DNA from: Chloroflexota bacterium
GTDB taxonomy: Bacteria; Chloroflexota; Anaerolineae; CG2-30-64-16
Length of the DNA stretch: 64,000 bases
Assembly (NCBI GenBank): GCA_026389845.1
Contig: JAPLHB010000188.1
Location: 1-64,000 of the forward strand
Direction of reading: 5' to 3'
Shown piece after piece: positions 10,513 through 22,688 of the stretch; the stretch's first letter is position 1, and every line of letters begins with the position of its first letter. The notes below the pieces were generated by a model that was given only the letters and a program-made list of their open reading frames with translations, had not been told where the DNA came from and searched no databases. The position numbers were made by a program, and so were the translations under genes.

Positions 10513-13373
10513 ATGTTTATTCCCAAGCTCATCCTGATTGACGGCCACAGCCTGGCCTTCCGCGCCTTCCACGCGCTGCCGCTGGACCTGGCGACGCCCG
10601 CCGGCGAGCTGACCAACGCGGTCTTCGGCTTCACCTCCATGCTGCTGAACGTCCTGCGCGATCAGCAGCCGGAATATGTAGCGGTGGCGTTCGACATCGG
10701 CAGGACCTTCCGCCATGACATGTACACCGAGTACAAGGGGCACCGCGAGCGCATGCCCGACGAGCTGCGCTCCCAGGTCGAACGGATCAAAGAGGTGGTG
10801 GCGACGCTGAACATCCCCATCTTCACCGCCGAAGGCTTTGAGGCCGATGACGTGCTCGCCACGCTGGCCTGCCAGGCCGAGGCGCGAGGGGTGGACAGCC
10901 TCATCGTCACCGGCGACCGCGACATCCTGCAGATGGTGGATGACCACATCAGCGTGCTCACGTCGGGCCGGAAGTTCTCCGACACTATCGTCTACGACCC
11001 GGCCGCGGTGCAGGAGAAGTACGGTCTGCGGCCCGACCAGTTGGTGGATCTGAAGGCGCTGCTCGGCGACAAATCGGACAACATCCCCGGCGTCAAGGGC
11101 ATCGGCGAGAAGGGCGCGACCGATCTGCTGCAAAAATACGGCACGCTGGACGCCGTGCTGGCGCACCTGAGCGAGATCAAGCCAGAACGAGCCAAGAAGG
11201 CGCTCGAAGTGGGCCTGGCCGACGCCGAGTTGAGCCGCAAGCTGGGCCGCATCATCACCGACGTGCCAGTGCAGCTCGACCTGGCCGCCTGCCGCACGCA
11301 TGACTACGACCGGGCGAAGGCTGTGGCGCTGTTCCAGGAGTTGGCGTTTCGGCTGCTGGTTGATCGGTTGCCTGTGCCACGGGTAGACAAGGAGCAACGG
11401 ATCTCAGCGGATAAACGGATGGGGGAGGTAGAGGGCGAGGAAGCGCCGGAGGGGCAGTTGGCGCTGTTTGCGGCAGAGACGGTCTCCCCTGCTCCCCTGC
11501 TCCCCAGCACCCCAGCCGCCACCACCGCCCAGATGGTGACCGATGCCGCGGCGCTGGCCGAAATCGCCCGCCAACTGGCCGCGTCGCCGACCATGGCCTT
11601 CGATACCGAGACCACCGGAACCGATCCGCAGGCGGCGGAGTTGGTCGGCCTGGCGCTGGCGTGGGAGCAGGAATCAGGGGGCAGGGAGCAGGAGTCAGGG
11701 GTCGCGTCGGCCTATATTCCTATACGTCACTCCGACGTGACGCAACTGCCCTGGGAAACCGTCTGCGCCGTGTTACAGCCGGTCTTCGCCGACTCGCAGA
11801 TCACCAAGATCGCGCACAACGCCAGCTATGACGTGGGCATGTTGGCGCGTTATGGGCTGACCGTCACCGGCGATCTGGTGGACACGATGGTGGCCGAATG
11901 GTTGATTGATCCGGCCAGCCATGGGCTGGGGCTGAAAGACATGGCGTGGAGGCGGCTGCACGTCGAGATGACGCCCATCAGCGCGCTGATCGGCAGCGGC
12001 AAGAACCAGATCACGATGGACAAGGCGCCGGCGGCCCAGGCCGCGGCCTACGCGGGCGCCGATGCGGCCATGACGCTGCGGCTGGCGGCCCAGTTGTTGC
12101 CGGAGTTGGAGCAGAAGGGGCTGACCTCGCTCTTCCGCGACGTGGAGATGCCGCTCGTGCCGGTGCTGGTGGCGATGGAAGCGGCCGGTGTCAGGCTGGA
12201 CGTGCCGTTCTTGCGCCAGATGTCGGTGGAACTGACGAAACGGCTGCGCGAGCTGGAGCGACAGATTCAGGAGCTGGCGGGGCTGGCATTCAACGTCAAC
12301 TCCACCCAGCAGCTCTCTGACGTGTTGTTCGGCAAGCTGGGGCTGCCGACGGAGGGACTGAAGAAGACGCAGGCCGGCGGCTATTCCACCGCCGCCGACG
12401 TGTTGGAGGGGTTGCGCGGCAAGCACCAGATCGTGGACTTGATCCTGGAGCAACGCCAGCTCAGCAAGCTGCTCAATACCTACGTAGACGCGCTGCCGGG
12501 GATGGTCAACCCGCGCACGGGCCGGCTGCACACCTCGTTCAACCAGACCGGCGCGGAGACCGGGCGTGTCAGCTCGTCCAACCCGAATCTGCAAAACATC
12601 CCGATCCGCACCGACATCGGCCGCGAAATTCGCCGGGCCTTCGTGGCCGATGCGGGCTGCCAGTTGCTTTCGGCCGACTACTCGCAGGTGGAGCTGCGCA
12701 TCCTGGCCCACATCTCCGGCGACGAATATCTGCTGGCCGCGTTCGAGCGCGGGGAAGACATCCACGCCAGCGCGGCGGCCAAGGTCTACGGCGTGCCGCT
12801 CAGCCAGGTCACTAAGGAGCAGCGCAGCGTCGCTAAGATGATGAACTTCGCCACCTCCTATGGCGTCACCGCCTACGGGCTGGCGCAGCGCACGGGCCTC
12901 AGCCGCACCGACGCGGATCAGTTCATGCAGCGTTATTTTGCCACTTACCCAGGCGTCAGGCGCTACATCGAAGAAACCAAGAAGCTGGCGCACGAGCAGG
13001 GCTACGTCGAGACGCTGTTGGGGCGGCGGCGCTTCTTTCCGGTGCTCAAGACCCAGGCCACCGGCGCCCAGGCCAACGCCATCCGCCAGGGCGCGGAACG
13101 CGCGGCCATCAACCATCCCATCCAGGGCACCGCGGCCGACATCATCAAGATCGCCATGGCGCGGCTGTTCCGGGCGCTCGACGAAGGCGGCTACCGCTCG
13201 CGCATCACCCTGCAGGTTCACGACGAGTTGGTGCTGGAAGTTCCGCCTGGCGAGCTGGCCGCGGTCAGCCGACTGGTCAAGGGGACGATGGAAGGCGCTT
13301 ACGAGCTTCGGGCGAAGCTGAAGGTGGACATGGAAGCCGGGCCGAATTGGTTTGAAATGGAGACAATAGAAAA

Positions 13374-13377
<4 letters not shown>
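10513..13377 (+). CDS. polA: DNA polymerase I (5' nuclease, 3'-5' exonuclease, polymerase)
   Basis: FEADDVLATLA, GDKSDNIPGVKGIGEKGA, FDTETTG, DYSQVELRILAH, QVHDELVLEVP. Confidence 0.97.
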
Positions 13378-15074
<1,697 letters not shown>

Positions 15075-15163
15075 GACTGGGTACTGGAAACTGGCTACTG
15101 GAAACTGGATACTGGACAGGCGAGGTCTCCAGCTTCCAGCTTCCAGCTTCTAGCTTCTAGCCT
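15075..15163. repeat. Heptamer tandem arrays: ACTGGNN x6 then TCCAGCT/TCTAGCT x5 (opposed)
   Basis: actgggt actggaa actggct actggaa actggat actggac ... tccagct tccagct tccagct tctagct tctagcc. Confidence 0.85.
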
Positions 15164-15176
15164 TGGGGAGGCAACC

Positions 15177-15935
15177 ATGCAAGAGAAACCGATACGCTGG
15201 CCCATTCTGTTGCCATTTGCCATTTTGCTGTTTGCTTCGCTGGCTTGCGGCGGGTTCCAGGTGCGGGTGACGCCGACGCCGATCCCGACGTCGGCGGCGG
15301 CGGCGACCGAGACACCGACGTTGCGGTCGGTTGCGCCGACGAACACGCCCACGCGGTCGCCCACGCGGGTCCCGACGGCCACGCCCAGCCCCGCGCCGAC
15401 GCAGACGGCCGGTTTGGTGGTGGGCGCGAGCGCCCGCATCTCGGCCAGCGGCGGGATCAATATCCGCGAGGTGGCGAGCACGACGGGCAAGGCGGTCGGC
15501 CGGCTGGGGGCCGATACCATCGTGACGATCAAGGGTGGGCCAACAGAGGCCGACAATTATACCTGGTGGCAGGTGGATGACGGCAAGGGGACGACCGGCT
15601 GGGTGGCGGCCGGCACAAAGGACGATCCCTGGATCGTGCCAGAGCGGGGCAGCGGACCGGCCGCGCAGGGCGGTAAGCTGGTCAACCGGCCGATCCGCGT
15701 GGGCGACCGGGTGCAGGTGACGACGGAAGAGGGCAAGATGCTGACCGTGCGCGATGCGGCCGGACAAGATGCTCCACCGGTCGCCAGGGCGCTGCCGGGC
15801 ACCCAGTACACGGTCCGCGGCGGCCCGGTGCGCGATGGCGATTATCTCTGGTGGCAGATCGAGGGCGATCAAGTCAAGGGGTGGGCCGCCGAGGGTGAAA
15901 CAAGCGACCGGTGGCTGACGCCGGTTGAACCGTAG
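15177..15935 (+). CDS. Secreted lipoprotein with SH3-like domains
   Basis: Lipobox-like LFASLACGG, PT-rich linker, two SH3b-like units (INIREVASTTGKAVGRL, LTVRDAAG). Confidence 0.75.
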   Translation: MQEKPIRWPILLPFAILLFASLACGGFQVRVTPTPIPTSAAAATETPTLRSVAPTNTPTRSPTRVPTATPSPAPTQTAGLVVGASARISASGGINIREVASTTGKAVGRLGADTIVTIKGGPTEADNYTWWQVDDGKGTTGWVAAGTKDDPWIVPERGSGPAAQGGKLVNRPIRVGDRVQVTTEEGKMLTVRDAAGQDAPPVARALPGTQYTVRGGPVRDGDYLWWQIEGDQVKGWAAEGETSDRWLTPVEP

Positions 15936-15981
15936 GCAACACGCAACACGCAACACGCAACACGCAACACGCAACACGCAA
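15936..15981. repeat. Heptamer array (GCAACAC)x6 plus partial
   Basis: Six perfect gcaacac units 15936-15977 followed by gcaa. Confidence 0.95.
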
Positions 15982-15997
15982 ATCCGTGGCGAGCACC

Positions 15998-16095
15998 CTG
16001 CCCTGAAAACGGGACGCGGACGACGCGGATAAAACCTGAACGTGTCTGCGTCGTCCGCAGTCTCCACGTCCATCTGCGTCCCGTTTTCGTGCACC
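15998..16095. repeat. Inverted repeat
   Basis: GAAAACGGGACGCGGACGACGC...GCGTCGTCC...ATCTGCGTCCCGTTTTC. Confidence 0.75.
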
Positions 16096-16160
16096 GTCCC
16101 ACAGGGAGGCTGCGCACTGGCGGCGCGCCGGGCATGGGAAACTGAGCGGAACGAATTTTC

Positions 16161-17186
16161 TCAGGGCAACAGCGTCAAGGGGTCAACCAACTGGCCGAAG
16201 TCGCGGATTTCGAAATGCAAATGCGGCCCGGTGACGTTGCCATTGGCGCCGCTGACGCCGATCACCTGGCCCTTGCCCACCACCTGGCCCGGCGCCACGT
16301 AGATGTCGCTGAGGTGCGCGTAGAGGGTGACGTAGTCTATGCCGTGGTCAATGACGACCCGGAAGCCGTAGCCGACGGAGCTCCAGCCGGCCATGACCAC
16401 CGTGCCGCGATCGGCGGCTTTGATCGGCGTGCCGAGCGGCACGGCGATGTCCAGCGCCACGTGCCCGGTGTGCGCATCTTGCGAGATCGGCCCGGACACG
16501 GGCCAGATGAAGCGTCCGTCGCCGAAGGGCCAATCGGGTACCGAGGCGGCCCAGGCATCGGTGGCATAACTCATGGCGCGGCGGTCGGGGCGGGGGCGAG
16601 AGTCGAGCCGGACGCCGGGCAACAGTACCCGCTGCCTGGGCTGCACGAGGTAGGGTGGGACGGCGAATCCGTTCCAGGGGACGGCGCCGATCGTGTCCAC
16701 GGTCAGGCCGAACTGCGCGGCGACGACCGCCAGTGTATCGCCGGGGGTGACGGTGTAGCACAAGTCGCGCAACGCCGGCACGGTGATCGTCTGGCCGGGG
16801 GTCAACGTCTCGGCGTCTGCACCGGTGGGCGTGGTAGCGCAGGCCATCGTATCCAGGTCACGGCCGAAGTCGAGCGCCAGCGTCCAGAGGGTGTCGCCGG
16901 GCCGGACGACGTAGGTGAAGCTTTCGGGATTCACGTCGAGCGGAGCGCTGCCCGCGTTGCGACCGGCGAGCGGCAGGTAGGTAAAGCCGCCGCGGCGCTG
17001 CGCTGCCGGCGTCAGGGCCAACAGCTCGCGCGCGGTGGGCGCCTTTGGCGTGGCGGTGGGATAGGGCGTGGGCGTGGTGATAACCGGCTTGGGTGGATCG
17101 GCCGAGGCCGCGACCGACCAGGCCAGGGCCGAAGCGAAGGCCAGGACAAAAGCCAGGAGCCAGAACCAGGGGCGGTGTGCGGTCAT
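16161..17186 (-). CDS. LysM-containing M23 family peptidase
   Basis: Two LysM-like segments (YVVRPGDTLWTLALDFG, YTVTPGDTLAVVAAQFG) and GHVALDIAVPLGTPIKAADRGTV ... VTGPHLHFEIRDFG. Confidence 0.9.
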   Translation of the reverse strand: MTAHRPWFWLLAFVLAFASALAWSVAASADPPKPVITTPTPYPTATPKAPTARELLALTPAAQRRGGFTYLPLAGRNAGSAPLDVNPESFTYVVRPGDTLWTLALDFGRDLDTMACATTPTGADAETLTPGQTITVPALRDLCYTVTPGDTLAVVAAQFGLTVDTIGAVPWNGFAVPPYLVQPRQRVLLPGVRLDSRPRPDRRAMSYATDAWAASVPDWPFGDGRFIWPVSGPISQDAHTGHVALDIAVPLGTPIKAADRGTVVMAGWSSVGYGFRVVIDHGIDYVTLYAHLSDIYVAPGQVVGKGQVIGVSGANGNVTGPHLHFEIRDFGQLVDPLTLLP

Positions 17187-17355
17187 CGGGGTCATCATAC
17201 ACGCAAGTCGCGATAAAAGCAATAACCCAAAAGTAGGGTTTTATCGTCAGGCAGCACGTAACCTAAGATCGTGCAATCGTGCAAATTGGGTCTTGACAAA
17301 CATCGCGCGATGTGATATGGCTTCACCAAACAAGACCAGACCAAGAGGGGGGACC

Positions 17356-18642
17356 ATGAACGACGCTAATTGGGGCGGCAAGATCGGCGTGCTGGTGGGC
17401 GGCGGGCCGGCGCCGGGGATCAATGGTGTCATCCACTCTGTCACGATCGAGGCCATCACCAACGGCCTGGAGGTGATCGGCATCTACGATGGCTTCAAGC
17501 ACCTGATGGACGGCAAGCTGGTCAGCACGCCCCTGACCATCCGGGACGTCAGCCGCATCCACCTGGACGGCGGTTCGATCCTGCGCACCTCGCGCGCCAA
17601 CCCCGCCAAGACTCCGGACGCGCTCCGCAACTGCGTCACCGCGCTGATGAATGCCGGTATCTCCAACCTGGTAGGAATCGGCGGAGACGACACCGCGTAT
17701 TCCTTGTACAAGGTGACAGAATACGCCCGGAAGGAGATGGGCATCCCGATTCGATCTGTCCACGTGCCGAAAACCATTGACAACGATCTGCCCCTGCCCG
17801 AGGGCATCCCGACGTTCGGCTACGAGACGGCGCGCGAGCTGGGCACGCGCATCGTGATGACCTTCATGGAAGACGCCAAGACCTCCGGGCAGCACTGGTT
17901 CCTGGTGGTGACGATGGGCCGCAAGGCGGGACATCTGGCGCTCGGCATCGGCAAAAGCTCGGGCGCGACGCTGACGCTGATCCCAGAGGAGTGGCGAGGC
18001 GAGCCGATCCGCCTGCAGGAGGTGGTGGACACCCTGGCAACGGCCATTCTCCTACGACTGGCCGAGGGCAAGAATTACGGCGTGGCCCTGATCGCCGAGG
18101 GGATCATGGAGCATCTGTTGGACGAGGATCTGGAGGCGGTCGGACTTGGGCAAAGAGATGAGTACGGACATATCTGGCTGGCCGATGTCAACTTCGCCGA
18201 CACGATCAAGCGGATGTTGGCCGGGGATTTGAAGGCTCTGGGCGTACAGGTGAAGCTCGTGGACAAGGAACTGGGGTACGAGTTGCGCTGTGCGGCGCCC
18301 ATTGCCTACGACATTGACTACACCCGCAGCCTGGGCGAGGCCGCGGTGAGCTTCCTGCTCGCCGGCGGCAGTAACGCGACGATCTCGCTCCAGCAAAACC
18401 AGGTTGTGCCCATGCCCTTCGAGGAGATGATTGACTCTACTACAAAACGCATCGAAGTCCGCATGGTGAATATTGACTCCTTCACCTATCGCTCCGCGTA
18501 CAAATTCATGATTCGTCTCAAGCCGCAGCACGCCCGGGATGACCTGTTCCTGGCGCGCATGGCGATGCAGACCAACCTGACGCTGGACGCGTTCAAGGCG
18601 CGCTATGGCTATCTGATCAAGATCGCGCCGCGGCCGTTTTGA
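17356..18642 (+). CDS. 6-phosphofructokinase family, PPi-dependent type by motif
   Basis: GVLVGGGPAPGINGVIHS, GGDDTAY, PKTIDNDLPLPEG; GGDD plus PKTIDND is the PPi-type signature. Confidence 0.88.
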   Translation: MNDANWGGKIGVLVGGGPAPGINGVIHSVTIEAITNGLEVIGIYDGFKHLMDGKLVSTPLTIRDVSRIHLDGGSILRTSRANPAKTPDALRNCVTALMNAGISNLVGIGGDDTAYSLYKVTEYARKEMGIPIRSVHVPKTIDNDLPLPEGIPTFGYETARELGTRIVMTFMEDAKTSGQHWFLVVTMGRKAGHLALGIGKSSGATLTLIPEEWRGEPIRLQEVVDTLATAILLRLAEGKNYGVALIAEGIMEHLLDEDLEAVGLGQRDEYGHIWLADVNFADTIKRMLAGDLKALGVQVKLVDKELGYELRCAAPIAYDIDYTRSLGEAAVSFLLAGGSNATISLQQNQVVPMPFEEMIDSTTKRIEVRMVNIDSFTYRSAYKFMIRLKPQHARDDLFLARMAMQTNLTLDAFKARYGYLIKIAPRPF

Positions 18643-18689
18643 CCGCGGCGCCAGCTAAGCGATGAAAACGCCAGCGATTCCAAATGTGG

Positions 18690-18820
18690 CGGAGCATCCT
18701 GAGCGGAGACCTGCGGGGTGTGCAGGTCGTAGTCGAAGGATGCGGCTTGTGCCCACCCGCTTCGGCGTCCTTCGACTGCGTTCCGGCCTAAAAACAGCCG
18801 GAACTCCGCTCAGGATGCCT
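18690..18820. repeat. REP-like palindromic element
   Basis: GAGCATCCTGAGCGGAGACC...GTCGAAGGATGCGG...CGTCCTTCGACTGCGTTCC...GGAACTCCGCTCAGGATGC. Confidence 0.8.
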
Positions 18821-18861
18821 ACGCTGCAGGCTAAGTTTGGAATTGCTGTAAAAACGGCGTT

Positions 18862-20079
18862 CTAGTTGACAGTCACCGTGTCCGTCGCCGCGACCAGCTC
18901 GAACCAACTGGTGCCCGGTTTCAGCGGGATCGGCTTGCCCGCGGCGTTGAAGAATTCCGGCATACTCGTATCGCCGGCCTTCCACGTGCCTTTGATCGCC
19001 ACGCCATCGCGCAGGATCGTCACCGGTCCTTCGCCCACGGTGATGATGCGGATGCTGGTGGTGCCGGTATCATCTTCCACATAGTCGGTTTTCTCGTGCG
19101 ACACGGTCTGGATGATCACGTTCGCCGCGCTCAGTTGTTTGCCCGAAGCGGCATCTATGTGGGCGGTGCCTGCCAAGCTGCGTACATAGCGTCCGCTTGA
19201 CGCATCGTAGGACCAGACCACGGCCGCGGGGAACGAGATGGAGGCCGTCTTGCCCGGTGAGCCAGTTGGGATAGTTTCAGCAAAGGCAAATCCGCGCAAC
19301 TTAGGATCTTGCTCTCGTTTTAGGCTAGCCAACCAGCGCCGTATTCCAGCCGTGCTAGTTTGTAGGCGCGTTCTGTATTGGGCCAAGCCACCCAGACTCC
19401 AGAAGTACAAATTGTCACTCTGATCATCCAGGCCTTCATCGAGATAAGGGAGACCCATCTCCCCCATCATCTTATCCCTCAGCCACCAGCGCACGTCCTT
19501 ACCTGCGCCTGAGGCCACCAAGGTACCATCATACTGTGGTGTCAAGTAGAAGTTGACCAGTCGCGCACTGCGGACAGGGCCAATGCGTTCACTCTCGTTG
19601 CCCAGGAACACGGCTGTGTAGCGAGTGACGGCTCGGCCTTCCATTATGTACTCGTAGACTAAGTCGGCTTGGCCGAAGCCATAATGTACAGGTCGGGCTT
19701 CAGGATCGTTGTTGATGACTACCATCAGCGGCCGGCGGGCCAGCAGCTTCGGGTCGGCCACGGGCAGACCGGTGAGCGGGTTGACGTTGGCCGGGCGGGT
19801 GTAGGAGGCGCCGGTCGGCGCGGCCGTGGGGGCGGCCGTCGCGGTCGGCGGTATGGGCGTCGCGGTCGGCGCGACGGTAGGCGGCCGGGTGGGCGACGGC
19901 ATGGCCGTCGCGGACGGCTGCGTGGGCGGCGCGACGGTCACGGCCGGGCGCGGCGTGCGCGTGGGCGTGGGGGTCGCCTGCGCCGGGCTGCTGCACGCGG
20001 CTGCCAGGGTTGCAAGGGTCACGAGAACGGCCAGACCCGCGGCGATCAGCGCGTAGCGGGTGGAAGATGATCGGTACAC
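18862..20079 (-). CDS. DUF3048 domain lipoprotein with PT-rich linker
   Basis: LTGLPVADPKLLARRPLMVVINNDPEARPVHYGFGQADLVYEYIMEG is YerB/DUF3048-like; lipobox LAAACSS. Confidence 0.8.
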   Translation of the reverse strand: MYRSSSTRYALIAAGLAVLVTLATLAAACSSPAQATPTPTRTPRPAVTVAPPTQPSATAMPSPTRPPTVAPTATPIPPTATAAPTAAPTGASYTRPANVNPLTGLPVADPKLLARRPLMVVINNDPEARPVHYGFGQADLVYEYIMEGRAVTRYTAVFLGNESERIGPVRSARLVNFYLTPQYDGTLVASGAGKDVRWWLRDKMMGEMGLPYLDEGLDDQSDNLYFWSLGGLAQYRTRLQTSTAGIRRWLASLKREQDPKLRGFAFAETIPTGSPGKTASISFPAAVVWSYDASSGRYVRSLAGTAHIDAASGKQLSAANVIIQTVSHEKTDYVEDDTGTTSIRIITVGEGPVTILRDGVAIKGTWKAGDTSMPEFFNAAGKPIPLKPGTSWFELVAATDTVTVN

Positions 20080-20551
20080 TGATGAAACCTCCGAGGTTAG
20101 TTGCTACCCAATAGAGAGTATCGCGGGAATAGCCTGTTCCCGATAGAGTCTATTATACATGACGCGGCGCGATTCTGAGAATTTTCGCTTTGTGCTTTGC
20201 GTTTTGCGATCCGCGCGGCCTTTCTTCGGCTGCTAAAACCGACTTGACATCTCAGGGGTCTGGTGTTATTCTTATGTCCTACACTATGGGAGTGCAGTAC
20301 GATCCTGCTCCCGGCACAAACTCGGTTTTGGATTCCAGAACTAGCTGGACAGATGAGTGCGCTCCGTTGCGCCTCAGGACCACGACAGAGAAGGCTGAAA
20401 GGGGGTGATTCCCGGCTAAGCTTCCCAGGTCATGTCGTCGTCAAGGTGTATGCCCAGTTGGCGATAGCCTGCGCCGCGTAGCACGGCGACCCTCTGGCTA
20501 CGTCGGGCATCCGGTATCTCATCCGAACCACATCACATTTAGGAGGAGAAC

Positions 20552-22519
20552 ATGTCTGTCAAGAAGCTGTCCATATTGCTCGGCATCCTGTTGATCGCCA
20601 GCATGATCCTGACTGCCTGCCCGGCCCCTACGCCGCAGGTTGTCGAGAAGATCGTGGTCCAGACCCAGGTGGTCAAGGAAGAGGTCAAGGTCGTCGAGAC
20701 CAGGGTCGTCGAGAAGTCGGTTGAGAAGATCGTCGAGAAGCCAGTCGAGAAAATCGTCGAGAAGATCGTGGCAGCCGAAGACTACACCACCCCGCACCCG
20801 ATCCTAAGCGACATCAGGGTCCGCCAGGCCATTGCGTACTGCATCAACCGCGATGAGCTAATTGCCTCCGTGTACCCGTACGTCGTGGACAAGAAGGCCC
20901 TCCGTATGGACACCTTCCTGCCTAAGACCCACTGGGCCTACAAGGGGCCATACACGGATTACGAATTCAGCATCGAGAAGGGCAGCAAGCTGCTGGACGA
21001 GGCTGGCTGGACGTTGGCCAAGGGCGCGACCGTCCGCGCCAACAAGAAGGGCGACGCCTTGGCGCTCAAGTTCACCACCACCACCGCGCAGTTCCGCCAG
21101 ACCTGGGCCGCCGTGGCCGAGCAGAACCTGGCCAAGTGTGGCATTCAGTTGATCCGCCAACACGTCCCTGCTTCCTGGTGGTTCGGTGACACCACCGGCC
21201 TGGCCCGCCGCGATTATGAGTTGGGTGCTTTCGCCTGGGTTGGCCAGGCAGATCCTTCCGGCCGCACCCTCTACGCCTGTAACCAGATCCAGTTGCCCAG
21301 CAATAACTGGGAAGGCCAAAACGGCATGGGCTGGTGCAACAAGACCGCCAGCGATGCCATCATCAAGGCCAATAACACCCTGATCAAGGATGAGCGCATC
21401 AAGGCCTACGACATTGTCCAGAAGGAATTCTCCAAGGACATGGTCTCGCTGCCGTTGTTCCAGCGCGCCGAGGCCGAGGCCTGGAGCATCAACCTGGAAG
21501 GCATCAAGGTTGATCCCACCGAGTACGCGACCGCCAGCGGTCCCACCTGGAAACTCAAGAACGGCGGCGATACGGTCGTCTTCGGCTTGTCCCAGGAGCC
21601 GGCCTCGCTGTATCAGTTGGTCGAGGACGCGGCGGTGGCTCGTCAGGTCGGCCAGCTCGCGATCGGCGTCATTTATACCCAGTACAACTACGACTACCAG
21701 CCGGCCCTCCAGAGCCCGTTGAGCACCATCGAGTCCGGGCTGGCCAAGAACGTCACCATCGAGGCCAAGGCGGGCGACACTGTCTACAGCACCGATGGCA
21801 AGCCGGTCAAGCTGGAGAAGGGTGCGAAGCTCTTCGACGCGGACGGCAAGGAAGTCGAGTACGCTGGCAGCGGCACGGTGAAGATGCCACAACTCACCGT
21901 CACCTACAAATTCAAGGACTTCACCTGGAGCGACGGCACCAAGGGCTCGGTCGAAGACCTCAAGCTGGGCTACAAGAACGACTGCGATAAGGACTCCGGC
22001 GCGACCTCCTTCATCACCTGCGAGAGCATCGCCAAGATTGATTGGGGCACCGGCCTGGAGTTCACCGTGACCTATGTGCCCGGCGTGCAGACCCCAACCT
22101 ACTACCTGGCCCCCTTCTATATCTACCCGGCGAATATGAAGGTAAAGGACGGTCGCCTGCTGAAGGATGTCCCCGCGAAGGAATGGACCACCCTGCCTGA
22201 GATCGCCGAGAAGCCGTTGAGCTACGGCCCGTTCGTCGTCAGCGAGTGGAAGAAGGGCGAGTACATCAAGCTGACGGCCAACAAGTTCTTCCAGCCGGCC
22301 CCGGCCGCCAAGAACGTCACCGTGCTGATCGTCACCGACACCAACCAGGCTGTGGCGCAGCTTCTGAGCGGCGACGTGGACTATCTGGAGAAGGCCACGC
22401 TGGGCGGCGGCGCCGAAGTTCAGAAGGTGCTGGATGCCAAGAAGGCCGGCAAGGTGAACGCCGAGATCATCGCCAGCCCCACCTGGGAGCACATTGACAT
22501 GAACCTGTTCACTAAGTAG
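20552..22519 (+). CDS. Oligopeptide-type ABC transporter substrate-binding lipoprotein, apparent circularly permuted order
   Basis: Lipobox ILTACPAP; SDIRVRQAIAYCINRDELI (normally C-terminal half) precedes GDTVVFGLSQEPASLYQLVEDA and LSYGPFVVSEWKKGEYI (normally N-terminal half). Confidence 0.85.
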   Translation: MSVKKLSILLGILLIASMILTACPAPTPQVVEKIVVQTQVVKEEVKVVETRVVEKSVEKIVEKPVEKIVEKIVAAEDYTTPHPILSDIRVRQAIAYCINRDELIASVYPYVVDKKALRMDTFLPKTHWAYKGPYTDYEFSIEKGSKLLDEAGWTLAKGATVRANKKGDALALKFTTTTAQFRQTWAAVAEQNLAKCGIQLIRQHVPASWWFGDTTGLARRDYELGAFAWVGQADPSGRTLYACNQIQLPSNNWEGQNGMGWCNKTASDAIIKANNTLIKDERIKAYDIVQKEFSKDMVSLPLFQRAEAEAWSINLEGIKVDPTEYATASGPTWKLKNGGDTVVFGLSQEPASLYQLVEDAAVARQVGQLAIGVIYTQYNYDYQPALQSPLSTIESGLAKNVTIEAKAGDTVYSTDGKPVKLEKGAKLFDADGKEVEYAGSGTVKMPQLTVTYKFKDFTWSDGTKGSVEDLKLGYKNDCDKDSGATSFITCESIAKIDWGTGLEFTVTYVPGVQTPTYYLAPFYIYPANMKVKDGRLLKDVPAKEWTTLPEIAEKPLSYGPFVVSEWKKGEYIKLTANKFFQPAPAAKNVTVLIVTDTNQAVAQLLSGDVDYLEKATLGGGAEVQKVLDAKKAGKVNAEIIASPTWEHIDMNLFTK

Positions 22520-22530
22520 AGGTGTAGGCC

Positions 22531-22588
22531 TGTAGTGACGACTTGAGTCGCTCTCTTTGGTCTGATGGCTGAAGTCGTCACTATGGCC
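22531..22588. repeat. Inverted repeat (GTAGTGACGACTT...AAGTCGTCACTA)
   Basis: tgtagtgacgacttgagtcg ... ggctgaagtcgtcactatgg. Confidence 0.75.
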
Positions 22589-22688
22589 CGTCAAGGAACG
22601 GGTGGGCGCGCCTTTGTGGTCGGCCCGCCCGTTTTTGTAAGTGGGCCGTGTGTTGTACAATGACTCGCAGTTCTCGTAGAGGCCTGTT

